From Rhodoblastus sp963704565 (lineage in GTDB: Bacteria > Pseudomonadota > Alphaproteobacteria > Rhizobiales > Beijerinckiaceae): a stretch of DNA of 64,000 bases. The stretch lies in NCBI GenBank assembly GCA_963704565.1, contig OY969917.1, positions 2,852,001-2,916,000 of the forward strand, read 5' to 3'. Under the pieces are notes generated by a model that was not told the origin of the DNA, did not search any database, and saw only the letters and a list, made by a program, of their open reading frames with translations. Positions 1-8,663 of this stretch are shown here, piece after piece (the stretch's first letter is position 1; each line of letters starts with the position of its first letter). The translations under genes were made by a program, and so were the position numbers.

Positions 1-874
1 AGCTTTCCGCGACAAGACCGATTTCAGTTTACAAAGCTGGCTCCGCGAAATGGCGACGCAACCGGCCGTTGGCGCATAATCGTCATGCGCGATATGGAGA
101 AAAATGGCGCTTCCACGATTGCGCACGCGCGGCCGAAAATTGAAATCGACCACGCCTATCAGATCATAAAGGCCATCGTCACGCCAAAGGGCCTCGGCGC
201 TGAAGCGATGAGGGAGCTGTACCAAACGATTGTAGGCGGGTGAGGCTGGATCGTCGCACCAGCCGGAGGATGTCGATATTCTATGGCAGCCGATATGCGA
301 ACCGCGTGATCGGTCGAACCGAGCGCGCCAACTCACAATGTTATATCGCCCAACCGGTGTAACCGAATCGCCTTCCGCCCGCTTGACGCCAATGCCGTTT
401 CGCCCGACGGCGCAGCGCATAGACAACGTTCCGACAGAAAGGATCGCGCGCGGCGGCGCCTTGGGTGCCGTAGGGAGTGAGCGGACGAATATTCGAGAAT
501 GCCGCCGGCGCCCCGGCGCGTCGAAGATGTCCCTTTTTTTTCGCAATTCCAACCTATGTTAAAAATTGACCGAGCTTAGGTCGGCTGGATTCGCGTCCTT
601 CAATTCCCACGGTTTGTGAAAACCCGAGGCCCTGATTGACATCACGAAGCGCAGTCCACCACTCAAATTATGATGTCCTTCGCGCGCTTTGATCAAGCAA
701 TTTATCCGCCCGGATTTCGAACCACAATTGCGCTGCGTTGGCGACGCAGCAACAAAATATGGATGAGACGTCAAATTGCAGCCGGTTGATATCACATAAC
801 GCGACACTCAGACCCACCTGTCAGAAGCATCCGCCAACGGGGAGCGAAGGGGCCGACTGGCTGGGAGCATAACG
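1..874. other. Left-end region without a confident gene
   Basis: No reading frame here resembles a protein I recognise. On the plus strand a frame open from the window edge ends with TAA at 77-79 and could be the 3' end of a gene lying mostly outside the window. A second frame, open from base 1 to TGA at 241-243, has an internal ATG at 85 that would give a 52-residue peptide. Neither has supporting context. Bases 244-874 contain only short frames of unconvincing composition. A perfect 7-bp inverted repeat with a 5-base loop lies at 732-750. The stretch looks like intergenic or decayed DNA. Confidence 0.35.
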
Positions 875-1822
875 CTATAACGGCTTGCGCATGAGATCGT
901 CTGGTCCGCCGAAATATTCAATATACCGGCCCTCGATTTCGACGATAGGCATGACGACAAAAACATCCGTAACGCCGAACTGCCGATCGACCACAGCGCC
1001 GTCGCCGAATTTGGCGCCAACGCGCATATAGCCTTTGACCAACGGGGGAAGCGCCGCCAACGCGCGCCTTTGGTCTATTGCTTCGCGAGCCAGGCGATCC
1101 ATAGCAACAAACCTATGCGGCAGCGGTCGCACAACCCATTCCGGCGACGCTTTGGCGAAGTGATGAAGAAAGCTAAGTTGCGCGGCCAACTGCGATGGAT
1201 CGGCGCCCTCAAGACTCGCACAACCGATCATCGCATCTACCTGGTAATATTTGACATAGGCCCAAATGCCCCGCCAAAGCATTTCAATCGTCTTTTTTCC
1301 TCGATATTCCGCTAAAACACAAGATCTACCTAATTCCAAAAAGCGCGATTGGGGATGGCGCGCCAGCAATGGCCCGATATCAAACTCCTGTGCGCTGTAG
1401 AAGCCGAAATTTTTTTGAGCCACTTCGTGCCGAAGAAGGCGATAGGCTCCTATGACTTTGGGTTTAAGCTTGCCAAACCGCTTTCGCGCTCCATGGTCGA
1501 TAACTAGAAGATGATCGCACACCTTGTCATAGCGGCAAATATCACGCCGAACCAAGGCTGCGGCGGCGTCAGGGATTGCTCCGCCTTCCTGAAAGAACAC
1601 TTTGTAACGCAGACGTTGCGCCTTCCTGATTTCCGATTTCTTCGTCGCCAGGCGCAACTCCAAGGATCCTGACCAGCCAAGACTCGGACCGAGCGCAGGC
1701 TTCGAATCCAGGGGCGGCAATTCCGAAATGCGCTGAAACCCGCGAGGCCCCCAGCCCATGGGCTTTTTCGCAAGGAACGGAAATTTCGACGAAAGACCAG
1801 CGACCACGGCCAATCCGTTCAT
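875..1822 (-). CDS. olsB: OlsB-type L-ornithine N-alpha-acyltransferase
   Basis: The protein belongs to the GNAT-like acyltransferase family that uses 3-hydroxyacyl-ACP to acylate ornithine, the first step of ornithine lipid synthesis at the inner membrane. It has 315 residues with the chosen start, close to rhizobial OlsB. Family signatures include LRYKVFF near residue 71, FLELGRSCV near 161, and a C-terminal GYMRVGAKFGDGAVVD block. The frame is open upstream to 1909, but the ATG at 1820-1822 is preceded by GAGGA with 8-base spacing, so I place the start there. No olsA partner is next to it; in many relatives olsA is also encoded elsewhere. The gene lies downstream of the hybrid kinase on the same strand, across a 162-base gap, so it probably has its own promoter. 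Confidence 0.85.
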   Translation of the reverse strand: MNGLAVVAGLSSKFPFLAKKPMGWGPRGFQRISELPPLDSKPALGPSLGWSGSLELRLATKKSEIRKAQRLRYKVFFQEGGAIPDAAAALVRRDICRYDKVCDHLLVIDHGARKRFGKLKPKVIGAYRLLRHEVAQKNFGFYSAQEFDIGPLLARHPQSRFLELGRSCVLAEYRGKKTIEMLWRGIWAYVKYYQVDAMIGCASLEGADPSQLAAQLSFLHHFAKASPEWVVRPLPHRFVAMDRLAREAIDQRRALAALPPLVKGYMRVGAKFGDGAVVDRQFGVTDVFVVMPIVEIEGRYIEYFGGPDDLMRKPL

Positions 1823-1984
1823 GCAGGTGATCCTCGGAAATGACGACAGTCTCGACCGACGCGTTCCACCTCGCCAATTTCTCGCAGACGAGAAAACGAA
1901 AGTCAGCACTTACGCCCTCGATATACGCGACTCGATACGGAAATATGACAGATTTGGTAGGTGCTTTTCCAGCATCCGCAGCGC

Positions 1985-3670
1985 CTATTTCAGGTTGATC
2001 GCTTTCACTATCGCAGCAAGATCGATCGGCTTGGCGAGGAATTCATCCATCCCCGCCGCAAGAGCTGCTCCGCGGTCTTCAGCGGAAACATTGGCCGTCA
2101 ATGCGATAATCCGCACTGGACCGACGCCCGCCTTCTTTTCGGCCAAACGAATCTGACGGGTAGCCGCCAAACCGTCGAGCGCCGGCATTCGCATGTCCAT
2201 AATGATAGCGTCAAATTTGCCAACATTCGCACAGGCGAGAGCGACCGCCTCAAGGCCATCGCGCGCCCTCGTCACCTGGGCGCCAAGTTTTGTCAACCGA
2301 TGGCTGACCAACAGCGCGTTGACGTCATTGTCCTCGGCAAGGAGAATAGCGCGCTCCTGCAAGAGCTTAGGGCTCGGCGATAGAGAGACGGCGTCGAGAA
2401 GAGGCTCGTCCTGTCGCGCTTCGCTCAACCTGGAATAAAGCGAGCTGAGCCGCACCGGTTTGACCAGCCAGCCATCGAAATCCTTTACCAGAGCGTCCCC
2501 AAAGGCCCGTCGCTCAAAAGGAGAAAACAGAACGAGATTTCGCCGCGCGCCGCGCGACCGCGCCTTGATGGCGAGGCGCTGGGTCGCCTGTTCGCCCATC
2601 GCGCAGTCGATGATAACCAAATCGGGCGCGTTTTGATCGAGATACGCATCCGCCGCCGTTTCGCCATCGACCCGCTCGACTCGCGCGCCGAGTTCCGCGA
2701 GGAGGCGTTCTAGAAACGGGCCGCCGAACGGCGAATCGGCGACGACCAAGGCTGTCTTGCCACTGAGGTCGGAAGCATTCGGCTCGGATTCATGCGCTGG
2801 CTCGGCGGCGGCCAAGGCAATTTCGAAAGCGAAGGCCGAACCGTTAGGCCCGGAACGCTCCAGCGCCAAACCGCCCCCCATCAACTGCGCGAGCGACTTT
2901 GAAATCGCAAGTCCAAGGCCCGTGCCTTCATGTTTGCGCGAGAAGGAGTCATCCCCTTGCTCAAATTCCTTGAAAATAGCCTCCCGCCGATCCGAGGGAA
3001 CGCCAGGCCCCGTATCCACGACCGAAAAGCTGACATAATCCGCCGACCGCGCTTTCACGATGACGCCGACACCGCCATGATCCGTGAACTTGATTGCATT
3101 CCCCGCCAAGTTCATCAGAATTTGGCGCAAACGATCTGGGTCTCCCTTCACCAGCCGGGGCACGTTGAGATCGATGGAGGTCGCGATCTCAATTCCCTTC
3201 CCCTGCGCGCGCGGCGCCAAAAGCTCCGCCACACCCTCGACCAGAGTCGGAAGATCAAAAACTACATTATTAAGCTCAAGCTTTCCAGCCTCGATTTTTG
3301 AAAAATCCAAGATCTGATTGATCAAAGAGGACAAAGATTCTGCCGACACGCGGATTGCGCCAACATAGGAGGCCTGCTCGGCGTTCATATCCGTGGCGAT
3401 CAGTAGTTCGGCCATTCCCAGTATGCCGGTCAAGGGCGTGCGAACCTCGTGGCTAACCATCGCCAGAAAGCGCGATTTCGCCTCATTCGCGGCCTCGGCC
3501 TTGTCGAGTGCGGTGGCCGTAGCCTTCAACTCCCATAATTTATCGTGGAGGTCTTCCTTGTCCTTTTGCAACGCCTTTCGGGCTCGACGTTCCGCTAGAC
3601 CGAATCCGGCTGCGCCGAGCGCCAAGACGCCCGCGACGGCGAGCACAAGACTTGTCGGAATTGAAACCAT
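1985..3670 (-). CDS. Hybrid sensor histidine kinase with two receiver domains
   Basis: A 561-residue membrane-anchored hybrid kinase. A single N-terminal transmembrane helix (about residues 5-27) is followed by a short charged, probably coiled-coil, linker. The HisKA dimerisation helix carries the phospho-accepting His74 in SHEVRTPL. The ATPase domain shows N, G1 (DTGPGVP) and G2 (GTGLGLAIS) boxes. The first receiver (about 305-420) has a weak acidic pocket and may be a pseudo-receiver. The second (about 438-561) is canonical, with phospho-acceptor Asp492 in IIMDMRMP and a KP lysine near the end. There is no periplasmic or PAS sensor domain, so the signal is unclear. The ATG at 3668-3670 has only a weak ribosome-binding site. 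No cognate regulator or Hpt protein is adjacent. Confidence 0.88.
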   Translation of the reverse strand: MVSIPTSLVLAVAGVLALGAAGFGLAERRARKALQKDKEDLHDKLWELKATATALDKAEAANEAKSRFLAMVSHEVRTPLTGILGMAELLIATDMNAEQASYVGAIRVSAESLSSLINQILDFSKIEAGKLELNNVVFDLPTLVEGVAELLAPRAQGKGIEIATSIDLNVPRLVKGDPDRLRQILMNLAGNAIKFTDHGGVGVIVKARSADYVSFSVVDTGPGVPSDRREAIFKEFEQGDDSFSRKHEGTGLGLAISKSLAQLMGGGLALERSGPNGSAFAFEIALAAAEPAHESEPNASDLSGKTALVVADSPFGGPFLERLLAELGARVERVDGETAADAYLDQNAPDLVIIDCAMGEQATQRLAIKARSRGARRNLVLFSPFERRAFGDALVKDFDGWLVKPVRLSSLYSRLSEARQDEPLLDAVSLSPSPKLLQERAILLAEDNDVNALLVSHRLTKLGAQVTRARDGLEAVALACANVGKFDAIIMDMRMPALDGLAATRQIRLAEKKAGVGPVRIIALTANVSAEDRGAALAAGMDEFLAKPIDLAAIVKAINLK

Positions 3671-3766
3671 CAGGTCGAAAACTTTGTCATGACCCCAGCG
3701 CCTATGGCTCGGGAGGAACGCCCGCGCATTTATATAAGGCGTCGCGCTGAATCTTTGGTTTCTTCA

Positions 3767-5302
3767 CTACGCCGCTTCGCGTCGGTCGCCCGCCATCCGG
3801 TAAGACAGGGCTTCCGCGAGATGAGCGCGCGATACATCCTGTGCGCCCTGCAGATCCGCAATCGTGCGCGCCAGTTTGAGCACGCGATGGAAGCCACGCG
3901 CCGACAAACGCAGTTTTTCCGAAGCGGCCCGGATTAAATCCATTCCACCTTGATCGAGTCGAATGATCAATTCGACCAATCCCGCCGGCGCCGCCGCATT
4001 GCAGACAATGTCGGGACGACCAATGCGCTCGTAACGCTCCCGCTGTAGTTCGCGCGCGGCCGCGACACGTGCGGCGATCTCCGCCGATCCCTCGGACGGC
4101 GGCGGCAAAATGAGGTCCGAAGCCCGGACCGCGGCGACCTCGAGATGGAGATCGATTCGATCCAGCAATGGGCCAGACAACCGCGCCTGATAAGCTTGCG
4201 CGCAACGTTTGGGTTCGCCGCGTCGACAGGAATAGCCGGGCTCCAGGGCGTAGCCGCATCGACACGGATTCATCGCCGCCACCAGCTGGAAGCGTGCAGG
4301 GTAAACGCAGCGATGGCTTGCACGCGATATGGCGACTTCTCCGGTCTCCAGCGGTTGACGCATCGCGTCCAGCGCTTGGGGCTGAAATTCCGGCAATTCA
4401 TCGAGAAAAAGAACCCCGTTATGCGCCAGGGATATCTCGCCGGGCCGGGCATAGGGCCCGCCGCCGACGAGCGCCGGCATGGAAGCCGAATGGTGAGGCG
4501 CGCGAAACGGACGGCGGTCGGTCAGCTGCCCCCCCGCAAGAGCGCCGGCGACCGAATGGATCATGGAAACTTCGAGCAGCTCGCGCGGCGTCAGAGGCGG
4601 CAAAATCGAAGGCAATCTTGCCGCCAGCATGCTCTTGCCCGCGCCTGGCGGCCCATGGAATATAATGTTGTGTCCACCCGCGGCGGCGATTTCCAAAGCC
4701 CGCTTGGCGCTCTCCTGCCCCTTGATTTCGCGCAAATCGGGCAAAACGCCGCCGATTTCGCGGATCGCCGGCGTCGGCCGCGATATGACTTGTGTTCCCT
4801 GGAAATGATTGGCCAACTGCACCAGCGAACGGGGCGCCAGGATCGGGATGTCGGCGGAAGCCCAGGCCGCTTCCGGCCCGCATTCCGCCGGACAAACAAG
4901 CCCTCGTCCCCGCGCGCTCGCGGCTACCGCCGCTGGCAGGACGCCTGACACCGGACTGATCGAACCGTCGAGAGCGAGCTCGCCAAGGACCGTAAAATCA
5001 TCGAGCGCGTCGAAGGGAATTGCGCCGATCGCCGCCATCACGCCCAAAGCGATCGGGAGATCATAATGGCTTCCTTCCTTCGGCATATCGGCCGGAGCCA
5101 AATTCACCGTTATCCGTTTCGCGGGCAGTGAGAGGCCCGAAGCCACCAAAGCCGATCTCACCCGCTCCCTCGATTCCGTAACTGCCTTATCGCCCAGCCC
5201 AACGACATTGAAGACGACGCTCCCGTTTGAAAGCTGAACTTGGACATCCACGGGATGCGCTTCGATTCCCTGGAACGCCACGGTCGAAATCCGAACAACC
5301 AT
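3767..5302 (-). CDS. yifB: YifB/ComM family Mg-chelatase-like AAA+ ATPase
   Basis: A 511-residue protein of full family length. The N-terminal Lon-protease-like fold (residues 1-170) begins with the characteristic VQVQLSNG and VNLAPADMPKEGSHYDLP segments. The AAA+ module carries a Walker A GPPGAGKS at residues 217-224, a Walker B-type FLDELPEF, and a cysteine-containing stretch (MNPCRCGY). The C-terminal Mg-chelatase domain contains LSGPLLDRIDLH. In naturally competent bacteria ComM is a helicase that promotes branch migration during transformation; in non-competent hosts the role is uncertain. It is 96 bases upstream of the hybrid kinase on the same strand, with no sign of a functional link. 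Confidence 0.93.
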   Translation of the reverse strand: MVVRISTVAFQGIEAHPVDVQVQLSNGSVVFNVVGLGDKAVTESRERVRSALVASGLSLPAKRITVNLAPADMPKEGSHYDLPIALGVMAAIGAIPFDALDDFTVLGELALDGSISPVSGVLPAAVAASARGRGLVCPAECGPEAAWASADIPILAPRSLVQLANHFQGTQVISRPTPAIREIGGVLPDLREIKGQESAKRALEIAAAGGHNIIFHGPPGAGKSMLAARLPSILPPLTPRELLEVSMIHSVAGALAGGQLTDRRPFRAPHHSASMPALVGGGPYARPGEISLAHNGVLFLDELPEFQPQALDAMRQPLETGEVAISRASHRCVYPARFQLVAAMNPCRCGYALEPGYSCRRGEPKRCAQAYQARLSGPLLDRIDLHLEVAAVRASDLILPPPSEGSAEIAARVAAARELQRERYERIGRPDIVCNAAAPAGLVELIIRLDQGGMDLIRAASEKLRLSARGFHRVLKLARTIADLQGAQDVSRAHLAEALSYRMAGDRREAA

Positions 5303-5582
5303 TTTCCTGGCCTAACCCGAATTGCATTTTCATCAACGCCGTCGCGGACCATATCATGACGTCCGCGCGGTCTCACCTCTAATGACCATGGGTAATGCCT
5401 CCTTTCGCGCGCTAACGTTCCGCGCGTAACAATTGGAGCGTTCGACACCGAAAACGAAGACTTTCACAGCTCGGCAAAAAAGTCACAGTTTTGTCATGCC
5501 CGATGCGGTAACCAGATGAACTGGCGATCGAGTTCCGTCCCGAGCCACAAACAAGTCGAAAATCCGCCCAGGAATAGCGCCG

Positions 5583-7313
5583 TTGCCAAACGCTTCGCCC
5601 TTGACAGCCGTGGACCGCGCCTCCGCCCCGAATCTTTTCGATTTGGCGGCGCTCGCACTCGTCATCGGGGGACTGGTCGCCATTGTTTACGGGGTCAAGC
5701 AAACCAATGCCCCGTTGACCCTTCTCAATGCGACGCCGATCAGTCTCGATCCGTCCCATTTGCCGGAATATGCGCTGCGAACGACGATACGCATGATGGC
5801 CGCGATGGCGGCGTCGCTGGTCTTCACTTTTATCTATGCGACCGTCGCCGCGAAAAGCCGTCGCGCGGAAATGGTTCTCATCCCAATTCTTGACATTCTT
5901 CAGTCAGTTCCAATTCTAGGCTTTTTGACCTTCACCGTCCTTTTTTTCATGAATCTGTTCCCAGGGCGCGTGCTCGGCGCCGAACTCGCCGCGGTTTTTG
6001 CGATTTTCACCAGCCAGGCCTGGAATATGGCCTTCAGCATGTACCAATCGCTCCGCACCGTCCCGAAGGATCTGGACGAGGCCGCCCGGAGTTTCCATTT
6101 GTCGTGGTGGCGGCGTTTCTGGCGTCTCGACGTTCCTTTCGCCATGCCGGGGCTGGTCTGGAACATGATGATGTCGATGTCCGGCGGCTGGTTCTTCGTT
6201 GTCGCTTCCGAAGCGATCACTGTGGGCGATACGACCGTGACCCTGCCGGGAATCGGCGCCTATGTGGCCACAGCCATCAAACAGCAGAATCTCTCTGCCG
6301 TCGGTTATGCCGTGCTCACCATGCTCGCGGTCATCATTATCTACGACCAGCTGCTCTTCCGACCGATCGTCGCCTGGGCCGACAAATTCCGTTTTGAGCA
6401 GACGGCGTCGGCCGAGTCGCCGACATCCTGGCTGCTCGACCTGTTCCGCCAGACCCGCTTCCTGCGCGCTCTCGCCCTTGCCGTCTCCAAAGCGGCCGAA
6501 TCGACGACCCGAATCCGCCTGCCGGTCCCAAAACTCCCACCTGTGAAGCTTCGGCTGAACATATCCCAACGGATCGTCGACGCAGTCTGGATGAGCCTGA
6601 TCTTCATCGGCGCCGGATGGACCGGATGGCTGGTGGTCGCTTACATCTCAGCCACTCTGCACTGGTCCGACGTTCTCACCGCGGTTGTCGACGGCATTTT
6701 CACATTGTTGCGCGTGACCGTTCTGATCGCTTTGGCTACCGTTATCTGGGTTCCGATCGGCGTCTGGATCGGCCTGCGTCCGTCAATCGCAGAAAAAGTT
6801 CAGCCCCTCGCGCAATTCCTGGCGGCCTTTCCCGCCAATATTCTCTTCCCCGTCGCTGTCGTCCTGATCATTCATTTCAACGCCAATCCCAACATCTGGC
6901 TGAGCCCGCTGATGATCCTGGGCACGCAATGGTACATTCTGTTTAATGTCATCGCCGGCGCGACGGCCTTTCCCGGCGATCTGAAGGAAGCCGCACAGAA
7001 TTTCCACATCACGGGCTGGAAATGGTGGCGCTATGTCATCCTGCCCGGGGTTTTCCCCTATTATATCACGGGCGCGATCACCGCCTCCGGGGGCTCGTGG
7101 AACGCGGCGATCGTCGCGGAAGTGGCGAGTTGGGGAGATAAAAAATTGACCGCCGTCGGCCTGGGCGCCTATATCGCCGACGCCACCGATGCGGGGGATT
7201 TTCATCGGGTTGTCCTCGGCATCGCGGTCATGAGCGTCTTTGTAACCCTGTTCAACCGTTTGGTCTGGCGCCCGCTCTACGCCTTCGCCGAGAACCGGCT
7301 CAGCTTGGGTTAA
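5583..7313 (+). CDS. ABC transporter permease, duplicated (NitT/TauT-like anion type)
   Basis: A 576-residue inner-membrane protein made of two fused binding-protein-dependent permease domains. Each half has its own EAA loop that docks on the ATPase: DEAARSFHLS near residue 164 and KEAAQNFHIT near 465. The duplicated permease matches the architecture described for COG4986-type anion transporters. The frame begins with TTG at 5583, preceded by AGGA with 9-base spacing; an in-frame GTG at 5610 is an alternative start. The ATPase gene follows 21 bases later and forms an operon. No periplasmic binding protein is encoded on either side, so the substrate cannot be inferred from context. Confidence 0.9.
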   Translation: MPNASPLTAVDRASAPNLFDLAALALVIGGLVAIVYGVKQTNAPLTLLNATPISLDPSHLPEYALRTTIRMMAAMAASLVFTFIYATVAAKSRRAEMVLIPILDILQSVPILGFLTFTVLFFMNLFPGRVLGAELAAVFAIFTSQAWNMAFSMYQSLRTVPKDLDEAARSFHLSWWRRFWRLDVPFAMPGLVWNMMMSMSGGWFFVVASEAITVGDTTVTLPGIGAYVATAIKQQNLSAVGYAVLTMLAVIIIYDQLLFRPIVAWADKFRFEQTASAESPTSWLLDLFRQTRFLRALALAVSKAAESTTRIRLPVPKLPPVKLRLNISQRIVDAVWMSLIFIGAGWTGWLVVAYISATLHWSDVLTAVVDGIFTLLRVTVLIALATVIWVPIGVWIGLRPSIAEKVQPLAQFLAAFPANILFPVAVVLIIHFNANPNIWLSPLMILGTQWYILFNVIAGATAFPGDLKEAAQNFHITGWKWWRYVILPGVFPYYITGAITASGGSWNAAIVAEVASWGDKKLTAVGLGAYIADATDAGDFHRVVLGIAVMSVFVTLFNRLVWRPLYAFAENRLSLG

Positions 7314-7334
7314 GCTCTAAAATTGGAGACCGTC

Positions 7335-8654
7335 ATGCTCGATGTCGCCAAACCCGGGTCCGAATCCCCGCTTATCGATCTCAAGGACGTAAGTCGTAGC
7401 TTCGCCAAGGCAAATGGCGACAAGCTGGTGGTTTTGGAAAATGTCGATCTGACGATCGAGCCGCGAGAGATCGTCGGACTGCTGGGGCGGTCGGGTTCGG
7501 GCAAGTCCACCATGCTTCGGATCATTGCTGGATTGGTCAAGCCATCGTCCGGCGCGGTCCTCTGCCGCGGCGAACCGATCGATGGGCCGCCACGCGGCAT
7601 CGCAATGGTCTTTCAATCCTTCGCCTTGTTCCCCTGGTTGACCGTCCTGGAAAATGTCGAGCTCGGGCTCGACGCCCATACCGTCGCCAAGGCCGAACAG
7701 CGCAAACGCGCCCTCGCGGCGATCGACCTGATCGGGCTTGACGGGTTTGAATCCGCTTATCCCAAGGAACTGTCGGGCGGAATGCGTCAGCGCGTCGGCT
7801 TTGCGCGCGCCCTTGTCGTTCATCCCGATCTCTTGCTGATGGACGAGCCTTTTTCGGCGCTCGACGTGCTCACTGCCGAAACCCTGCGCACCGACATCAT
7901 CGATCTTTGGATCGAAGGCCGGCTGCCGATGAAATCCGTTCTCATGGTGACGCATAATATCGAGGAGGCCGTCCTGATGTGCGACCGAATCCTCGTCTTC
8001 TCGTCCAATCCGGGTAGAATCGCTTCGGAAATCAAGGTCGATCTTCCTCACCCCCGCAACCGTCTCGATCCCCAGTTCCGTCAGCTGGTCGACAATATCT
8101 ATGCGCGGATGACCCAACGCACCGGAACGCGTCCTTCCGCCATCGAAGGCATACCGGGGACCGGCGTCGGGATGGTTCTCCACCCAATTTCGACCAATGT
8201 GCTCGCAGGTCTGATCGAGGCCGTCGCGGCGGCGCCGTTCAATGGCCGCGCCGATCTGCCCGTACTCGCCGACAAGCTCCAGATGGAAGCCGACGAACTT
8301 TTCCACATCGCGGAAGCGATACAACTTTTGCGCTTTGGCGCGCTCAGCGAAGGCGACTTTCTGCTGTCGGACGCGGGCCGGACCTTCGCGGACCTCGACA
8401 TTGATGAGCGCAAAAAGCTATTTTCACAACATCTTCTGGCTTATGTGCCGATCATCAGCCTGATTCGCCGTGTTCTCGACGAACGGCCAACCCATGCCGC
8501 GCCTGCGGCGCGATTCCATAACGAGCTCGAAGATTATATGTCCGAAGACTATGCCGAGCAGACCTTGAACACGGTGGTGTCCTGGGCGCGCTACGCCGAA
8601 CTTTTCGCTTATGACGAAATGTCGGAAATGTTCAGCCTCGAAAACCCGAACTGA
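7335..8654 (+). CDS. ABC transporter ATP-binding protein with AAA-associated C-terminal domain
   Basis: The ATPase partner of the preceding duplicated permease. The N-terminal nucleotide-binding domain of the nitrate/sulfonate type has Walker A GRSGSGKST (about residues 50-58), signature LSGGMRQRV (near 144), Walker B LLLMDEPFSALD (near 165) and a switch histidine in VTHNIEEAV. The last 150 residues (about 280-439) form the extra domain found only in a subset of NitT/TauT-like ATPases and proposed to be regulatory. The ATG at 7335 is chosen because GGAG lies 6 bases upstream; a TTG four codons earlier is less likely. It ends only 9 bases before the convergent mutS gene. Confidence 0.92.
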   Translation: MLDVAKPGSESPLIDLKDVSRSFAKANGDKLVVLENVDLTIEPREIVGLLGRSGSGKSTMLRIIAGLVKPSSGAVLCRGEPIDGPPRGIAMVFQSFALFPWLTVLENVELGLDAHTVAKAEQRKRALAAIDLIGLDGFESAYPKELSGGMRQRVGFARALVVHPDLLLMDEPFSALDVLTAETLRTDIIDLWIEGRLPMKSVLMVTHNIEEAVLMCDRILVFSSNPGRIASEIKVDLPHPRNRLDPQFRQLVDNIYARMTQRTGTRPSAIEGIPGTGVGMVLHPISTNVLAGLIEAVAAAPFNGRADLPVLADKLQMEADELFHIAEAIQLLRFGALSEGDFLLSDAGRTFADLDIDERKKLFSQHLLAYVPIISLIRRVLDERPTHAAPAARFHNELEDYMSEDYAEQTLNTVVSWARYAELFAYDEMSEMFSLENPN

Positions 8655-8663
8655 GGCAAGCCT

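Noticed and set aside
338..807. Two short open frames near the left end
   Set aside because: No family resemblance, no ribosome-binding sites worth noting, and no conserved neighbours.
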